Shown here: positions 1 through 7,756 of the stretch, piece after piece | Layout of the letters: each line of letters starts with the position of its first letter | Position numbering within the stretch: position 1 is the first letter of the stretch | Assembly: GCA_900313855.1 (NCBI GenBank) | Contig: OMSZ01000203.1 | Span: 1 to 13,137 of the forward strand | From: an uncultured Eubacteriales bacterium | Lineage (GTDB): Bacteria > Bacillota > Clostridia > Lachnospirales > Lachnospiraceae | Direction of reading: 5' to 3' | Length of the DNA: 13,137 nt | The notes under the pieces: model-generated | The model's input: the letters and a program-made list of their open reading frames with translations, nothing else | Told to the model about the DNA's origin: nothing | Databases searched by the model: none | Translations under genes and position numbers: made by a program

Positions 1-117
1 GAAGATTGGTTAAAGATTGAATACACTGAGAAGAAAGGAAACGTTGTTACTATGCTTCTTAGAATTGATGATATTGAACGTGTTGAAATCCTTAACGAGG
101 AAACCGTTACAGAATAA
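1..117 (+). CDS. 3' end of an unrecognised gene (partial)
   Basis: An open frame enters from the left edge and ends at TAA 115-117, giving the last 38 residues of a protein whose start lies outside the window. The fragment is charged, with alternating beta-type stretches (WLKIEYTEKKG, then a run ending RIDDIERVEIL) and an acidic tail. It looks like the C-terminal end of a small all-beta protein, but I cannot name the family. Codon use (GAT, GAA, CTT, GTT rich) matches the neighbouring housekeeping genes. Only 41 bases separate it from trpS and no terminator hairpin is visible between them, so read-through into trpS is plausible. I am sure the frame is coding and have no basis for a function. 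Confidence 0.75.
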   Translation, partial: EDWLKIEYTEKKGNVVTMLLRIDDIERVEILNEETVTE

Positions 118-158
118 AGATAGAATTATAAATAAATAGTATATAGGAGATTATAAAA

Positions 159-1250
159 ATGGCAAAAATAATACTTACCGGAGACAGACCGACAGGAAGA
201 TTACATATAGGACATTATGTGGGTTCTCTTAGAAGACGTGTGCAGTTACAGAATTCCGGAGAATATGACAAGGTTTTTATTATGATAGCGGATGCACAGG
301 CACTTACGGATAATGCGGATAATCCGGATAAGATCCGTGAGAACATAATTGAGGTTGCACTTGACTATCTTGCATGTGGAATCGACCCTGAAAAGTCAAC
401 AATTCTTATTCAGTCACAGATTCCTGAACTTACAGAGCTTTCATTTTATTATATGAATCTTGTTACAGTATCAAGATTACAGAGAAATCCGACGGTTAAG
501 TCCGAGATACAGATGCGTAATTTCGAGGCAAGTATTCCGGTAGGATTCTTCACATATCCAATTAGCCAGGCTGCTGATATTACAGCTTTCCAGGCAACAA
601 CTGTTCCTGTTGGTGAGGACCAGATGCCTATGCTTGAGCAGTGTAAGGAGATTGTTCATAAGTTTAATTCTGTATATGGAGAAGCTTTAACAGATCCGGA
701 GATTCTTCTTCCGGACAACAAGGCATGTATGAGACTTCCGGGTATTGACGGCAAGGCTAAGATGAGTAAGTCGCTTGGCAACTGCATTTATCTTGCTGAT
801 GACGCGGAGACAGTCAAGAATGCTGTTATGCGCAAAATGTACACAGACCCGAATCATATTCAGGTTTCTGATCCGGGACAGGTAGAGGGCAATATGGTGT
901 TTACATATCTTGACGCATTCTGCAAAGATGAACAGTTTGAGAGATATTTACCGGAATATAAGAATCTTGATGAACTTAAAGACCATTACAAACGTGGTGG
1001 GCTTGGTGATGTTAAGGTTAAAAAGTTCCTTATCAATGTATTAGATGAGGAGTTAGAGCCAATCAGACAGAGACGTCACGAATACGAGAAAGACATTGCG
1101 TATGTGTACGAAGTACTTCGTAAGGGTAGCGAGGCTGCAAGAGAAGTTGCCGCAAAGACTCTTCATGATGTTAAAGAGGCTATGAGGATCAATTATTTTG
1201 ATGATGCAGAGCTTATAGCTAAGCATATTGAGAAATATAAGAATAGCTAA
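159..1250 (+). CDS. trpS: tryptophanyl-tRNA synthetase
   Basis: This 363-residue class I aminoacyl-tRNA synthetase charges tRNA-Trp with tryptophan in the cytoplasm. The N-terminus reads [18 protein letters not shown], with the HIGH signature at residues 16-19. The second ATP-binding signature KMSKS is at 201-205, followed by LGN. Between them lie family hallmarks: QSQIPEL near residue 88, then YPISQAADI and PVGEDQMPM in the tryptophan pocket. The C-terminal helical part ([12 protein letters not shown], then [11 protein letters not shown]) matches the Streptococcus/Clostridium-type TrpRS that starts TGDRPTG rather than the TGIQPSG type. Length is normal for that subgroup and all key motifs are intact. 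The ATG has AGGAGA at 145-150 with an 8-base gap. The 41-base upstream gap has no room for a T-box leader, and only a weak TATAAA-like -10 (127-132) can be seen. hisZ follows 63 bases downstream. Confidence 0.97.
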   Translation: MAKIILTGDRPTGRLHIGHYVGSLRRRVQLQNSGEYDKVFIMIADAQALTDNADNPDKIRENIIEVALDYLACGIDPEKSTILIQSQIPELTELSFYYMNLVTVSRLQRNPTVKSEIQMRNFEASIPVGFFTYPISQAADITAFQATTVPVGEDQMPMLEQCKEIVHKFNSVYGEALTDPEILLPDNKACMRLPGIDGKAKMSKSLGNCIYLADDAETVKNAVMRKMYTDPNHIQVSDPGQVEGNMVFTYLDAFCKDEQFERYLPEYKNLDELKDHYKRGGLGDVKVKKFLINVLDEELEPIRQRRHEYEKDIAYVYEVLRKGSEAAREVAAKTLHDVKEAMRINYFDDAELIAKHIEKYKNS

Positions 1251-1313
1251 TTGATATAAAGATTTCGTAAAGTATTACAATAGTTAAGATTAATCGTAAG
1301 GAGAACTGATAAG

Positions 1314-2567
1314 ATGGAGAAACTGCTGCATACTCCGGAGGGAGTAAGGGATATATATGATGATGAATGCAAGAAGAAGATCAAGGTGCTTGATAAGCTG
1401 CATCATGTTTTGTCCCTGCACAGCTATAGTGATATAGAGACGCCGACATTTGAATTCTTTGATATATTCAATCAGGACAAGGGTTCGGCAAGCTCAACAG
1501 AGATGTATAAGTTCTTCGACAGAGAGAATAATACGCTTGTACTTCGTCCGGATATCACGCCGGGAATTGCAAGATGTGTTGCCAAATACTACAATGATGA
1601 GGCTTTTCCGATACGCCTGTGCTATCAGGGAAAGACCTTCTTTAACACGAGAGGACATCAGGGAAAGTTAAATGAGATCACACAGATAGGCTGTGAGCTT
1701 ATCAATGATGATTCATCCGCAGCGGATGCAGAGGTTATTGCAACAGCGATTGACTGTTTCAAGGCATCAGGACTTACAGAGTTCCAGATTGAGATCGGTG
1801 AGGTCGAGTTTTTCAAAGGAATAATAGGTGAAGCAGGTCTATCTGCGGATAAAGAGGATGAGATCAGAAAATGCATACATAACCGTAATTTCTTTGCGTT
1901 GGAATCACTTATTAAAGACATGGATATGCCGGAGAATGTGAGAAAAGCATTACTTTCATTTGATCAGTTATTTGGCGGATATGAGATGCTTGAAACTGCA
2001 AAGAAGCTTGTGTCCAATGAAATGTCGATCAATGCCATAGAAAGACTTTCTAAGGTTTATAAGGCTCTTTCATATTCGGGTTATGAGAAGTATGTGTGCT
2101 TTGATTTCTCGTTACTTTCAAGATACGAGTATTATACCGGAATCATTTTCAGGGGATATACATATGGAACGGGTGATGCGGTCGTAAAGGGCGGACGTTA
2201 TAATAATCTGTTGCTCAAGTACGGCAAGGATGCGCCTGCGATTGGATTTGCTTTCTATATTGATGATCTGATGATGGCACTTAACCGACAAAAGATCGAG
2301 GTTGATATTGATAATGCAGGAAACATTATTCTATATGATATTGAACAGCAAAAGGCTGCGATAGAGCTTGCAGGATATATGAGAAAATCCGAGCGTAAGG
2401 TTGAGCTTATTCGTAAGTCTAAGAAAAAAGAAGTTTCCGATTATGCTGATTTTGGCAAGAAGAATCATTTTTCGGGAATGTTTTATCTGACCTCTGATGA
2501 TACGGTTGATGTGTATGATCTGATAACGGATAGTAAGAATGAAGTCAAAATATCTGATATAAAATAG
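1314..2567 (+). CDS. hisZ: ATP phosphoribosyltransferase regulatory subunit HisZ
   Basis: HisZ is a histidyl-tRNA-synthetase paralogue that binds the short form of HisG, making it active and sensitive to histidine. The 417-residue protein has the class II synthetase core: PEGVRDIYDDE at the N-terminus, the motif-2 segment VLRPDITPGIARCVAKY near residues 75-92, a HisA-type segment RYEYYTGIIFRGY near residue 270, and motif 3 as KGGRYNNLL. In true HisRS the second of these segments is preceded by a catalytic arginine (RGLDYYTG); here the equivalent reads LSRYEYYTG, so that arginine is out of register. The C-terminal region is short. Both points fit a non-aminoacylating HisZ rather than hisS, and the adjacent short hisG settles it. 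AAGGAGA at 1298-1304 precedes the ATG by 9 bases. A weak promoter (TTGATA at 1251, TACAAT at 1276, spacer 19) is possible. Confidence 0.93.
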   Translation: MEKLLHTPEGVRDIYDDECKKKIKVLDKLHHVLSLHSYSDIETPTFEFFDIFNQDKGSASSTEMYKFFDRENNTLVLRPDITPGIARCVAKYYNDEAFPIRLCYQGKTFFNTRGHQGKLNEITQIGCELINDDSSAADAEVIATAIDCFKASGLTEFQIEIGEVEFFKGIIGEAGLSADKEDEIRKCIHNRNFFALESLIKDMDMPENVRKALLSFDQLFGGYEMLETAKKLVSNEMSINAIERLSKVYKALSYSGYEKYVCFDFSLLSRYEYYTGIIFRGYTYGTGDAVVKGGRYNNLLLKYGKDAPAIGFAFYIDDLMMALNRQKIEVDIDNAGNIILYDIEQQKAAIELAGYMRKSERKVELIRKSKKKEVSDYADFGKKNHFSGMFYLTSDDTVDVYDLITDSKNEVKISDIK

Positions 2568-2668
2568 ATGGAAATATGATATGATCAGATAATAATTAGG
2601 CAGTCATTATAGTTTGAGCCGGTGAATTATATATTGATTGCTTTATTACATAGAAATGAGGATACAAA

Positions 2669-3316
2669 ATGAGATATATTACATTTGCTCTTGCAAAGGG
2701 CAGACTTGCAAAGAAAACACTTTCTTATCTTGAGCAGATAGGTATTACCTGTGAGGAGATGAAGGATCCTGATACAAGAAAACTGATATTTGTCAATGAG
2801 GAGTTAAAACTAAGGTTTTTCCTTGCGAAAGCCGGAGATGTACCGACATATGTTGAGTATGGTGCGGCAGATATAGGTGTTGTCGGAGCAGATACGATAT
2901 TAGAGGAACAGAGAGACAACATTTACGAGGTGTTAGATCTTGGCTTTGGAAAATGCAGGATGTGTGTATGCGGTCCCGAATCCGCAAGAGAGATACTTTC
3001 AAAGAATGAGATAATACGTGTAGCAAGCAAATATCCTAATATTGCAACCAATTATTTTAAGACAAAGAAGAATCAGACAGTAGAGATAGTTAAGCTTAAC
3101 GGTTCTGTTGAGCTTGCACCTATCGTTAATCTCTCTGATGTAATCGTTGATATTGTTGAGACGGGTACAACACTAAAAGAAAACGGTCTTACCGTACTTG
3201 AAGAGATTTGTCCTTTATCCTGCCGCATGGTTGTCAACAAGGTTAGCTTCAAGATGGAGCAGGAGAGGATACTAAAGATTGTAAGAGAGTTGAAAGCGCT
3301 ATTGTATGAGAGTTGA
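2669..3316 (+). CDS. hisG: ATP phosphoribosyltransferase, short form catalytic subunit
   Basis: HisG joins ATP and PRPP to give phosphoribosyl-ATP, the committed step of histidine synthesis. At 215 residues this is the short form: two periplasmic-binding-like lobes without the C-terminal ACT-like regulatory domain, so it depends on HisZ encoded just upstream. Visible signatures are FALAKGRLAKKTL at the N-terminus, the segment YGAADIGVVGADTILEE near residues 67-83, and the PRPP-binding loop DIVETGTTLKENG near residues 165-177. TGAGGA at 2657-2662 lies 6 bases from the ATG. The 101-base gap from hisZ contains no hairpin or promoter I would defend. The last codons (LKALLYES) are the first unit of a tandem repeat that runs past the stop codon, so the natural C-terminus may have been altered slightly. 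Confidence 0.95.
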   Translation: MRYITFALAKGRLAKKTLSYLEQIGITCEEMKDPDTRKLIFVNEELKLRFFLAKAGDVPTYVEYGAADIGVVGADTILEEQRDNIYEVLDLGFGKCRMCVCGPESAREILSKNEIIRVASKYPNIATNYFKTKKNQTVEIVKLNGSVELAPIVNLSDVIVDIVETGTTLKENGLTVLEEICPLSCRMVVNKVSFKMEQERILKIVRELKALLYES

Positions 3317-3355
3317 AAGTTTTGTTGTATGAGAAAAAATCGTTATTGTATGAGA
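3289..3355 (+). repeat. 2.9-copy degenerate tandem repeat spanning the hisG stop
   Basis: Three consecutive units at 3289-3311 (23 bases), 3312-3334 (23) and 3335-3355 (21) each end in TTGTATGAGA. The first two also begin GTTGAAAG. The first unit is the coding end of hisG, and the stop codon TGA (3314-3316) falls at the start of the second. The arrangement is a local duplication of the gene end into the noncoding gap ahead of the secreted-protein gene. No transposase or longer flanking repeat accompanies it. Confidence 0.85.
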
Positions 3356-3477
3356 ATTATTGCAGAAAAAATGAGAGAAGAATGTGTTTCAAATAAAGAA
3401 AAACCGAATATTTTTATTTGGAAAATAATTTTTGGAACATAGAAAAGATTAGTAAGTTGACAGGAATTGATTTCGAG

Positions 3478-3484
3478 AAGGAGA
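3478..3484 (+). promoter_or_regulatory. Ribosome binding site fixing the start at 3493
   Basis: AAGGAGA lies 8 bases before ATG 3493. The same frame is open further upstream from a TTG at 3418, but that TTG has no ribosome site, and a start there would put 25 polar residues before the signal peptide. This site decides the start of the secreted protein. Confidence 0.85.
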
Positions 3485-3492
3485 CAAAACCA

Positions 3493-4221
3493 ATGTTTAT
3501 TAACAGTAATAAGAATCATAAATATTTAAGAATTTTGTTTTTATTAATGTTTGCTATATTTGTATTATCTATTGGTACAGAAATATATGCAAAGTCTTCA
3601 AGATATGTCAGCTCATTAACTGTTAAAAACAGGATTACGCTTAATGTTGGCGATACTGAATATGTTCCTGTTAAAATCAATGTTGTTGGAAAAGTAAGCA
3701 GAAAAATTAAATATAAGGTTAGTAATAAAAGCATTGTTAATGTAAGATATAATAATAAAACTTCAAAGATTACATGTACTGGTGTCAAAAGTGGTACAAC
3801 CAAAATAACAATAACTACAAAAGCAAGAAATAAAAAAGGCAAAAAAATTAAGAAAAGTATCAAGGTTATTGTACTATATTCTGGAGAAAAATCAGAAAGG
3901 GTAAAAACCACTGAGCAGGTAAAAACAGAAGAAAAACCCAAACAAGAAAAAAGCAAATTTTATTCATTCCGTAAACCTTCATATCTTACAGAACATTACG
4001 AGAAGCATGGAATTGAAATGGGTTATTCGGATGAAAATGCATACCTTGCAGGTGCCAATGCGGTAATCAATAATCCAAAAGCTCTTCATAAGTTAGAGGC
4101 AGAGGATAATGACCACATTTACTACTTGGAAGATACTAATGAGATTGTATTCTTATCTCAAGATGGATATATTAGGACATATTTCATTTGCAGTGGCAAA
4201 GATTACTATGAAAAACAATAG
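3493..4221 (+). CDS. Secreted Ig-like protein with putative RNase-toxin-like C-terminus
   Basis: No gene name is recognised for this 242-residue product. Residues 1-33 look like a Sec signal peptide: a basic start (NSNKNHKYLR), a hydrophobic core at about 12-27, and likely cleavage after IYA. Residues about 40-128 resemble a bacterial Ig-like (BIG2-type) fold, with LNVGDTEYVPVKI, VSNKSIVNVRY and GVKSGTTKITITTKA. A lysine/glutamate-rich linker spans about 130-157. Residues about 158-242 form a compact domain with LTEHYEKHGIEMGYSDENAY (165-184), IYYLEDTNEIVFLSQDGYIR (209-228) and a final DYYEKQ. That layout (an N-terminal H..KHG segment, then a Y-rich beta sheet ending in IRTYF) resembles barnase/EndoU/colicin-type RNase toxin domains, which is an inference from pattern alone. 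No cognate immunity gene is adjacent. The gene is rich in AAA and ATA codons compared with hisG and hisD, suggesting insertion into the his cluster. Function is not established. Confidence 0.72.
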   Translation: MFINSNKNHKYLRILFLLMFAIFVLSIGTEIYAKSSRYVSSLTVKNRITLNVGDTEYVPVKINVVGKVSRKIKYKVSNKSIVNVRYNNKTSKITCTGVKSGTTKITITTKARNKKGKKIKKSIKVIVLYSGEKSERVKTTEQVKTEEKPKQEKSKFYSFRKPSYLTEHYEKHGIEMGYSDENAYLAGANAVINNPKALHKLEAEDNDHIYYLEDTNEIVFLSQDGYIRTYFICSGKDYYEKQ

Positions 4222-4258
4222 AAAAGTATCAACGTTACACAAGAAAGGAACATAAATT

Positions 4259-5548
4259 ATGAGAATCGTGAAATTAACAGCAGAATCAAAAAAGAATCTT
4301 TTAAATGATCTATTAAAACGTAGTCCGAACAACTACACAGAATATCAGGATACTGTTCAGGAGATTGTAGATAATGTAAGAGAGAATGGTGATAAGGCTT
4401 TATTTGAATACACTAAGAAGTTCGATAAAGCTGATATAAATACAAATAACATTAAAGTTACTGATGCAGAGATAGAGGCTGCTTACAAAGAAGTAGATCC
4501 ACATCTTGTAGAGGTTATCAGAAAAGCACTTGTTAATATCAGAGAATTTCACGAGCTGCAGAAACAGAACTCATGGTTTACGACCAAAGAGAATGGTACA
4601 ATGCTTGGTCAAAAGGTTACACCGCTTAATTATGTTGGTGTATATGTTCCGGGTGGAAAGGCTGTATATCCGTCTTCGGTGCTTATGAATATTGTTCCGG
4701 CAAAGGTAGCCGGAGTTAATCATATTGTTATGACAACACCATGTAATGCAGAGGGAAAGGTGTATCCGACTACACTTGTTGCTGCCAAAGAGGCAGGAGT
4801 TGATGAGATATATAAGGCAGGCGGAGCACAGGCGATAGCAGCCCTTGCATTTGGTACAGAATCAGTTCCTAAGGTTGATAAGATTGTAGGTCCGGGTAAT
4901 ATATTTGTAGCGCTTGCAAAACGTGCAGTATATGGATATGTAAGTATTGATTCGATTGCGGGTCCTTCAGAGATCATGGTGCTTGCTGATGACAGCGCAA
5001 ATCCACATTACATTGCAGCAGATCTGCTTTCCCAGGCAGAGCATGATGAGCTGGCATCTGCAATTCTCGTTACGGATTCTGAGGAGTTTGCCTATAAGGT
5101 TTCTGCAGAGGTAGATATTTTTACGGAAGAATTATCAAGAAAAGATATAATTAGGAAATCGCTTGATAATTATGGATATATTCTTGTATGTAATAATATG
5201 AGTGAGGCTGTTGAAGCGGTCAATGACATTGCTTCTGAGCATCTTGAAATCGTAACAAGAAATCCTTTTGAGCTTATGATGAAGGTTAGAAATGCCGGCG
5301 CTATATTCATCGGTGAATACAGTTCCGAGCCGCTTGGTGATTACTTTGCGGGACCTAATCATGTGCTTCCTACTAATGGAACAGCTAAGTTCTTCTCACC
5401 GCTTTCGGTTGATGATTTTATCAAAAAGAGCAGTATCATTTATTATTCAAGAGAAGCGCTTGAGCCGATCCACCAGGATATAATTGATTTTGCTACAAGT
5501 GAACAGTTGACGGCTCATGCGAATTCAATTAAAGTAAGGTTTGAATAG
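4259..5548 (+). CDS. hisD: histidinol dehydrogenase
   Basis: HisD carries out the last two steps of histidine synthesis, oxidising L-histidinol to L-histidine with two NAD+ and a bound zinc. The 429-residue length and the residue spacing match the E. coli enzyme almost position for position. The zinc ligands appear as Q259 and H262 (SQAEHDE), D361 (GDYFAGPNHVLPT) and H420 (LTAHANSIK). The catalytic pair E327-H328 sits in ASEHLEIV. The nucleotide-fold signatures YVPGGKAVYPSS (129-140), GGAQAIAALAFGT (188-200) and VGPGNIFVALAKR (210-222) are intact, as is the AGPSEIM segment at 234-240. AAAGGAA at 4244-4250 precedes the ATG by 8 bases. The gene starts 37 bases after the secreted-protein gene and ends 18 bases before hisB, consistent with one transcript. 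Confidence 0.97.
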   Translation: MRIVKLTAESKKNLLNDLLKRSPNNYTEYQDTVQEIVDNVRENGDKALFEYTKKFDKADINTNNIKVTDAEIEAAYKEVDPHLVEVIRKALVNIREFHELQKQNSWFTTKENGTMLGQKVTPLNYVGVYVPGGKAVYPSSVLMNIVPAKVAGVNHIVMTTPCNAEGKVYPTTLVAAKEAGVDEIYKAGGAQAIAALAFGTESVPKVDKIVGPGNIFVALAKRAVYGYVSIDSIAGPSEIMVLADDSANPHYIAADLLSQAEHDELASAILVTDSEEFAYKVSAEVDIFTEELSRKDIIRKSLDNYGYILVCNNMSEAVEAVNDIASEHLEIVTRNPFELMMKVRNAGAIFIGEYSSEPLGDYFAGPNHVLPTNGTAKFFSPLSVDDFIKKSSIIYYSREALEPIHQDIIDFATSEQLTAHANSIKVRFE

Positions 5549-5553
5549 GAAAA

Positions 5554-5559
5554 GTGAGG
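5554..5559 (+). promoter_or_regulatory. Ribosome binding site deciding the hisB start
   Basis: GTGAGG lies only 1 base from the ATG at 5561 but 7 bases from the in-frame ATG at 5567. The second spacing is the workable one, so hisB is placed at 5567. Confidence 0.7.
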
Positions 5560-5566
5560 TATGGAT

Positions 5567-6160
5567 ATGGCAGGAAGAATTGCTTATATTGAAAGAAAAA
5601 CTAATGAAACAGATATAAAATTAGAGCTTCATATTGATGGTTCGGGTCAGACAAAAATAGATACAGGAATCGGTTTTTTTGATCATATGCTTAATTCATT
5701 TGCAAAACACGGATTCTTTGATCTTAAAGCAATTGTTAAAGGTGACCTTTATGTGGACTCTCATCATACCATAGAGGATACGGGAATAGTTCTTGGTGAG
5801 GCTATTAAGAAAGCGATTGGTGACAAAAAGGGTATCAAACGTTACGGGCAGAGAATTCTTCCTATGGACGAGAGTCTTGTTATGTGCGCGATCGATCTTT
5901 CCGGAAGACCATATCTTTCCTTTGATATGAATCTTACTGTTGATCAGGTGGGATATTTTGATACGGAAATGGTAAAGGAATTTTTCTATGCAGTTGCATA
6001 TTCGGCAGGAATGAATCTTCATATCAAGCAGATAAACGGAAGTAATAATCATCATTTGATCGAGGCGGCATTCAAGGCATTCTCAAAGGCGCTTGATGAG
6101 GCAACACAGATCGATCCGAGAATGAAGGATGTTGTATTATCTACAAAGGGTACATTATGA
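5567..6160 (+). CDS. hisB: imidazoleglycerol-phosphate dehydratase
   Basis: HisB dehydrates imidazole glycerol phosphate to imidazole acetol phosphate using a two-manganese centre. From ATG 5567 the product is 197 residues, the usual length of the monofunctional enzyme; the histidinol-phosphatase domain of E. coli HisB is absent. It opens MAGRIAYIERKTNET, matching the family's R-x-T-x-E-T start. It carries the metal-binding repeats GFFDHML, DSHHTIEDTG and GSNNHHLIEAAFKA, with all expected histidines and glutamates present. An ATG two codons upstream at 5561 is possible but sits too close to the ribosome site. The gene follows hisD by 18 bases. The 64-base gap to the next gene contains a short AATGATCATT palindrome (6172-6181) of no clear meaning. 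Confidence 0.95.
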   Translation: MAGRIAYIERKTNETDIKLELHIDGSGQTKIDTGIGFFDHMLNSFAKHGFFDLKAIVKGDLYVDSHHTIEDTGIVLGEAIKKAIGDKKGIKRYGQRILPMDESLVMCAIDLSGRPYLSFDMNLTVDQVGYFDTEMVKEFFYAVAYSAGMNLHIKQINGSNNHHLIEAAFKAFSKALDEATQIDPRMKDVVLSTKGTL

Positions 6161-6224
6161 TCCTTATAGAAAATGATCATTGTGATTTGTACAACAAGAA
6201 TAATAAATAATAGTGAGGAAGATT

Positions 6225-7514
6225 ATGAGTAACGTAAAGATTATAACAAAGGTTAATATTTGTGAGAATATTGGATTGATCGCCAACAATCTTGGTATTG
6301 ACTACTGTGTAAGAGCCTGCCAGTATTCCAATGAGGGAGCGGATGAGGTTGCCTTCATGGATATGACTGTGCTAGAGGAAAACAGAGAGGCAGATATAGA
6401 AGAGATAAAATTTGTTGCGAAGAAGGCTGAGGTTCCGCTTATCGTATACGGTGGTGTCAGACGTATGGAGGATGTTAAAAAGATGCTCTATGCCGGAGCT
6501 GAACTTGTATATATCGGACAGGCAGCAAAAGAAGATATTAATTTTGTCAAGGAGATGTCTGACAGATTCGGCAGTGAGAAGATAGGCGTGACTATTAGTC
6601 TTTCTGATTCGCATATTAAAGAATATGCGCTTAACTGCAAGAAGATGGGCGCAGGACATATATGGCTTTTGGGTAATCCTATCGGTAATGAAAGGATAAT
6701 AAGTGATATCAAAGAAGCTGTAGGCATTCCAGTTATGGTTGATACGGATGTTGATGATATCAATAAGATAACCGAGCTTGTCAAAGCAAGTAAAGCTGAT
6801 GCCATTTTATATACAGGATCTAACCATATTGACTGCATGAGCTTAAAGTATGCAATGAAACGTGAGGGTATTCCTGTTAATACCTTTGAAAGCGCGGTAC
6901 CATTTAGCGAATTCAAGTTAAATTCCGAAGGGCTTATACCTTGTATAGTACAGGATTATAAGACCAATGAAGTTCTTATGATGGCTTATATGAATGAAGA
7001 GTCGTATAACAAGACTTTAGAAACCGGAAGGATGACTTATTTTTCAAGAAGCCGTAATAAGCTGTGGGTAAAGGGTGAGGAGAGTACACATTTTCAGTTT
7101 GTTAAAGAGCTTATCATAGATTGTGATAAGGATACGATTCTTGCCAAGGTTTCACAGATAGGTGTTGCATGTCATACCGGTAACAGAACATGTTTCTATA
7201 CACCGCTTGCTCAAAAGGAATATAACAGTACGAATCCGCTTACAGTATTCAATGATGTATATAATACTATAGTTGATAGAAAGAAGCATCCTAAGGAGGG
7301 TTCATATACGAACTACCTTTTCGATAAGGGGATTGATAAGATTCTTAAGAAGGTAGGAGAGGAATGTACTGAAATTGTTATAGCAGCCAAGAATCCTGAT
7401 CCGGAGGAGATCAAATACGAAATATCGGATTTCCTATATCATTGTATGGTGCTTATGGTTGAGCGCGGCGTTACGTGGGATGATATCATGAAGGAGCTTG
7501 ATAATCGTCATTAA
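6225..7514 (+). CDS. hisIE: HisF/HisA-like barrel fused to HisI-HisE (HisIE)
   Basis: The 429-residue fusion has three parts. Residues about 1-225 form a HisF/HisA-type beta/alpha barrel, seen in the segments [13 protein letters not shown] (36-48) and [20 protein letters not shown] (71-90). Residues about 230-330 are phosphoribosyl-AMP cyclohydrolase (HisI): [34 protein letters not shown], the magnesium site DCDKD (299-303), and the zinc cysteines C300, C316 and C323. Residues about 335-429 are phosphoribosyl-ATP pyrophosphatase (HisE): [14 protein letters not shown] (376-389) and EISDFLYH (399-406). The HisI and HisE active sites look complete, so steps 2 and 3 of the pathway are covered. 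In the barrel the two catalytic aspartates of HisF align with N11 and S125 by eye, so it is probably not a cyclase. GAGGAA at 6215-6220 supports ATG 6225; a GTG at 6213 overlaps that site and is unlikely. Confidence 0.92.
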   Translation: MSNVKIITKVNICENIGLIANNLGIDYCVRACQYSNEGADEVAFMDMTVLEENREADIEEIKFVAKKAEVPLIVYGGVRRMEDVKKMLYAGAELVYIGQAAKEDINFVKEMSDRFGSEKIGVTISLSDSHIKEYALNCKKMGAGHIWLLGNPIGNERIISDIKEAVGIPVMVDTDVDDINKITELVKASKADAILYTGSNHIDCMSLKYAMKREGIPVNTFESAVPFSEFKLNSEGLIPCIVQDYKTNEVLMMAYMNEESYNKTLETGRMTYFSRSRNKLWVKGEESTHFQFVKELIIDCDKDTILAKVSQIGVACHTGNRTCFYTPLAQKEYNSTNPLTVFNDVYNTIVDRKKHPKEGSYTNYLFDKGIDKILKKVGEECTEIVIAAKNPDPEEIKYEISDFLYHCMVLMVERGVTWDDIMKELDNRH

Positions 7515-7521
7515 GAGCTTT

Positions 7522-7550
7522 TTGACACATTTATTATAATATAGTAAAAT
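7522..7550 (+). promoter_or_regulatory. Sigma-A promoter for the small membrane gene and alaS
   Basis: TTGACA at 7522-7527 and TAAAAT at 7545-7550 are separated by exactly 17 bases. The element begins 7 bases after the HisIE stop, so transcription of the next two genes can start independently of the histidine cluster. No convincing terminator is visible at the end of the histidine genes. The roughly 38-base leader is too short for a T-box. Confidence 0.75.
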
Positions 7551-7588
7551 GCAAATAACTATTTCAAAAGATCAAAAGGAGAATTATT

Positions 7589-7738
7589 ATGGTATTTTTA
7601 AGTGAATTTTTGAGCTATCTTATTAAATTCATCGCTCTTGGTATCATAGCGTTTGCGGGTATCAAATGCGGTATAATGGCAGCAAAGAAGAAAAATGATG
7701 TGGCTGAGGCTTCACAGGCTGATGAGAAGAATGAATAA
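7589..7738 (+). CDS. Small single-pass membrane protein (49 aa)
   Basis: A 49-residue frame runs from ATG 7589 to TAA 7736-7738, with AAGGAG at 7576-7581 placed 7 bases before the start. Residues about 4-31 are hydrophobic (SYLIKFIALGIIAFAGIKCG), followed by AAKKKN and an acidic-polar tail ending ADEKNE. By the positive-inside rule it is likely a single membrane segment with the C-terminus in the cytoplasm. The gene lies between a good promoter and alaS, 18 bases from the alaS start, so it is probably co-transcribed with that gene. I do not recognise a family and assign no function. Strong translation signals and tight packing make it a real gene rather than chance. Confidence 0.8.
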   Translation: MVFLSEFLSYLIKFIALGIIAFAGIKCGIMAAKKKNDVAEASQADEKNE

Positions 7739-7756
7739 ATAAGCGAGGATATAGTT

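Noticed and set aside
118..158. A T-box or other tRNA-sensing leader for trpS, and similarly for hisZ and alaS
   Set aside because: The upstream gaps (41 bases before trpS, 63 before hisZ, about 74 before the alaS transcript's first gene) are too short, and no T-box-like bulge or terminator is visible.
1314..2567. hisS (histidyl-tRNA synthetase) as the identity of the hisZ gene
   Set aside because: The catalytic arginine before the YYTG segment is out of register, the C-terminal region is short, and a short HisG lies next to it, all of which fit HisZ.
3404..3421. A short hairpin (CCGAATA with TATTTGG) after hisG, considered as a terminator
   Set aside because: The stem is only 7 pairs with one wobble and mostly A-T, and no T tract follows directly.
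3418..3492. An N-terminal extension of the secreted protein from TTG 3418
   Set aside because: No ribosome site precedes it, it would bury the signal peptide behind 25 polar residues, and AAGGAGA at 3478-3484 fits ATG 3493 well.
3516..3956. A 146-codon antisense frame rich in hydrophobic residues across the secreted-protein gene
   Set aside because: It is the mirror of a lysine- and threonine-rich sense gene; AAA and ACA codons read backwards give Phe, Leu and Val runs. It has no ribosome site, and the sense frame has clear coding features.
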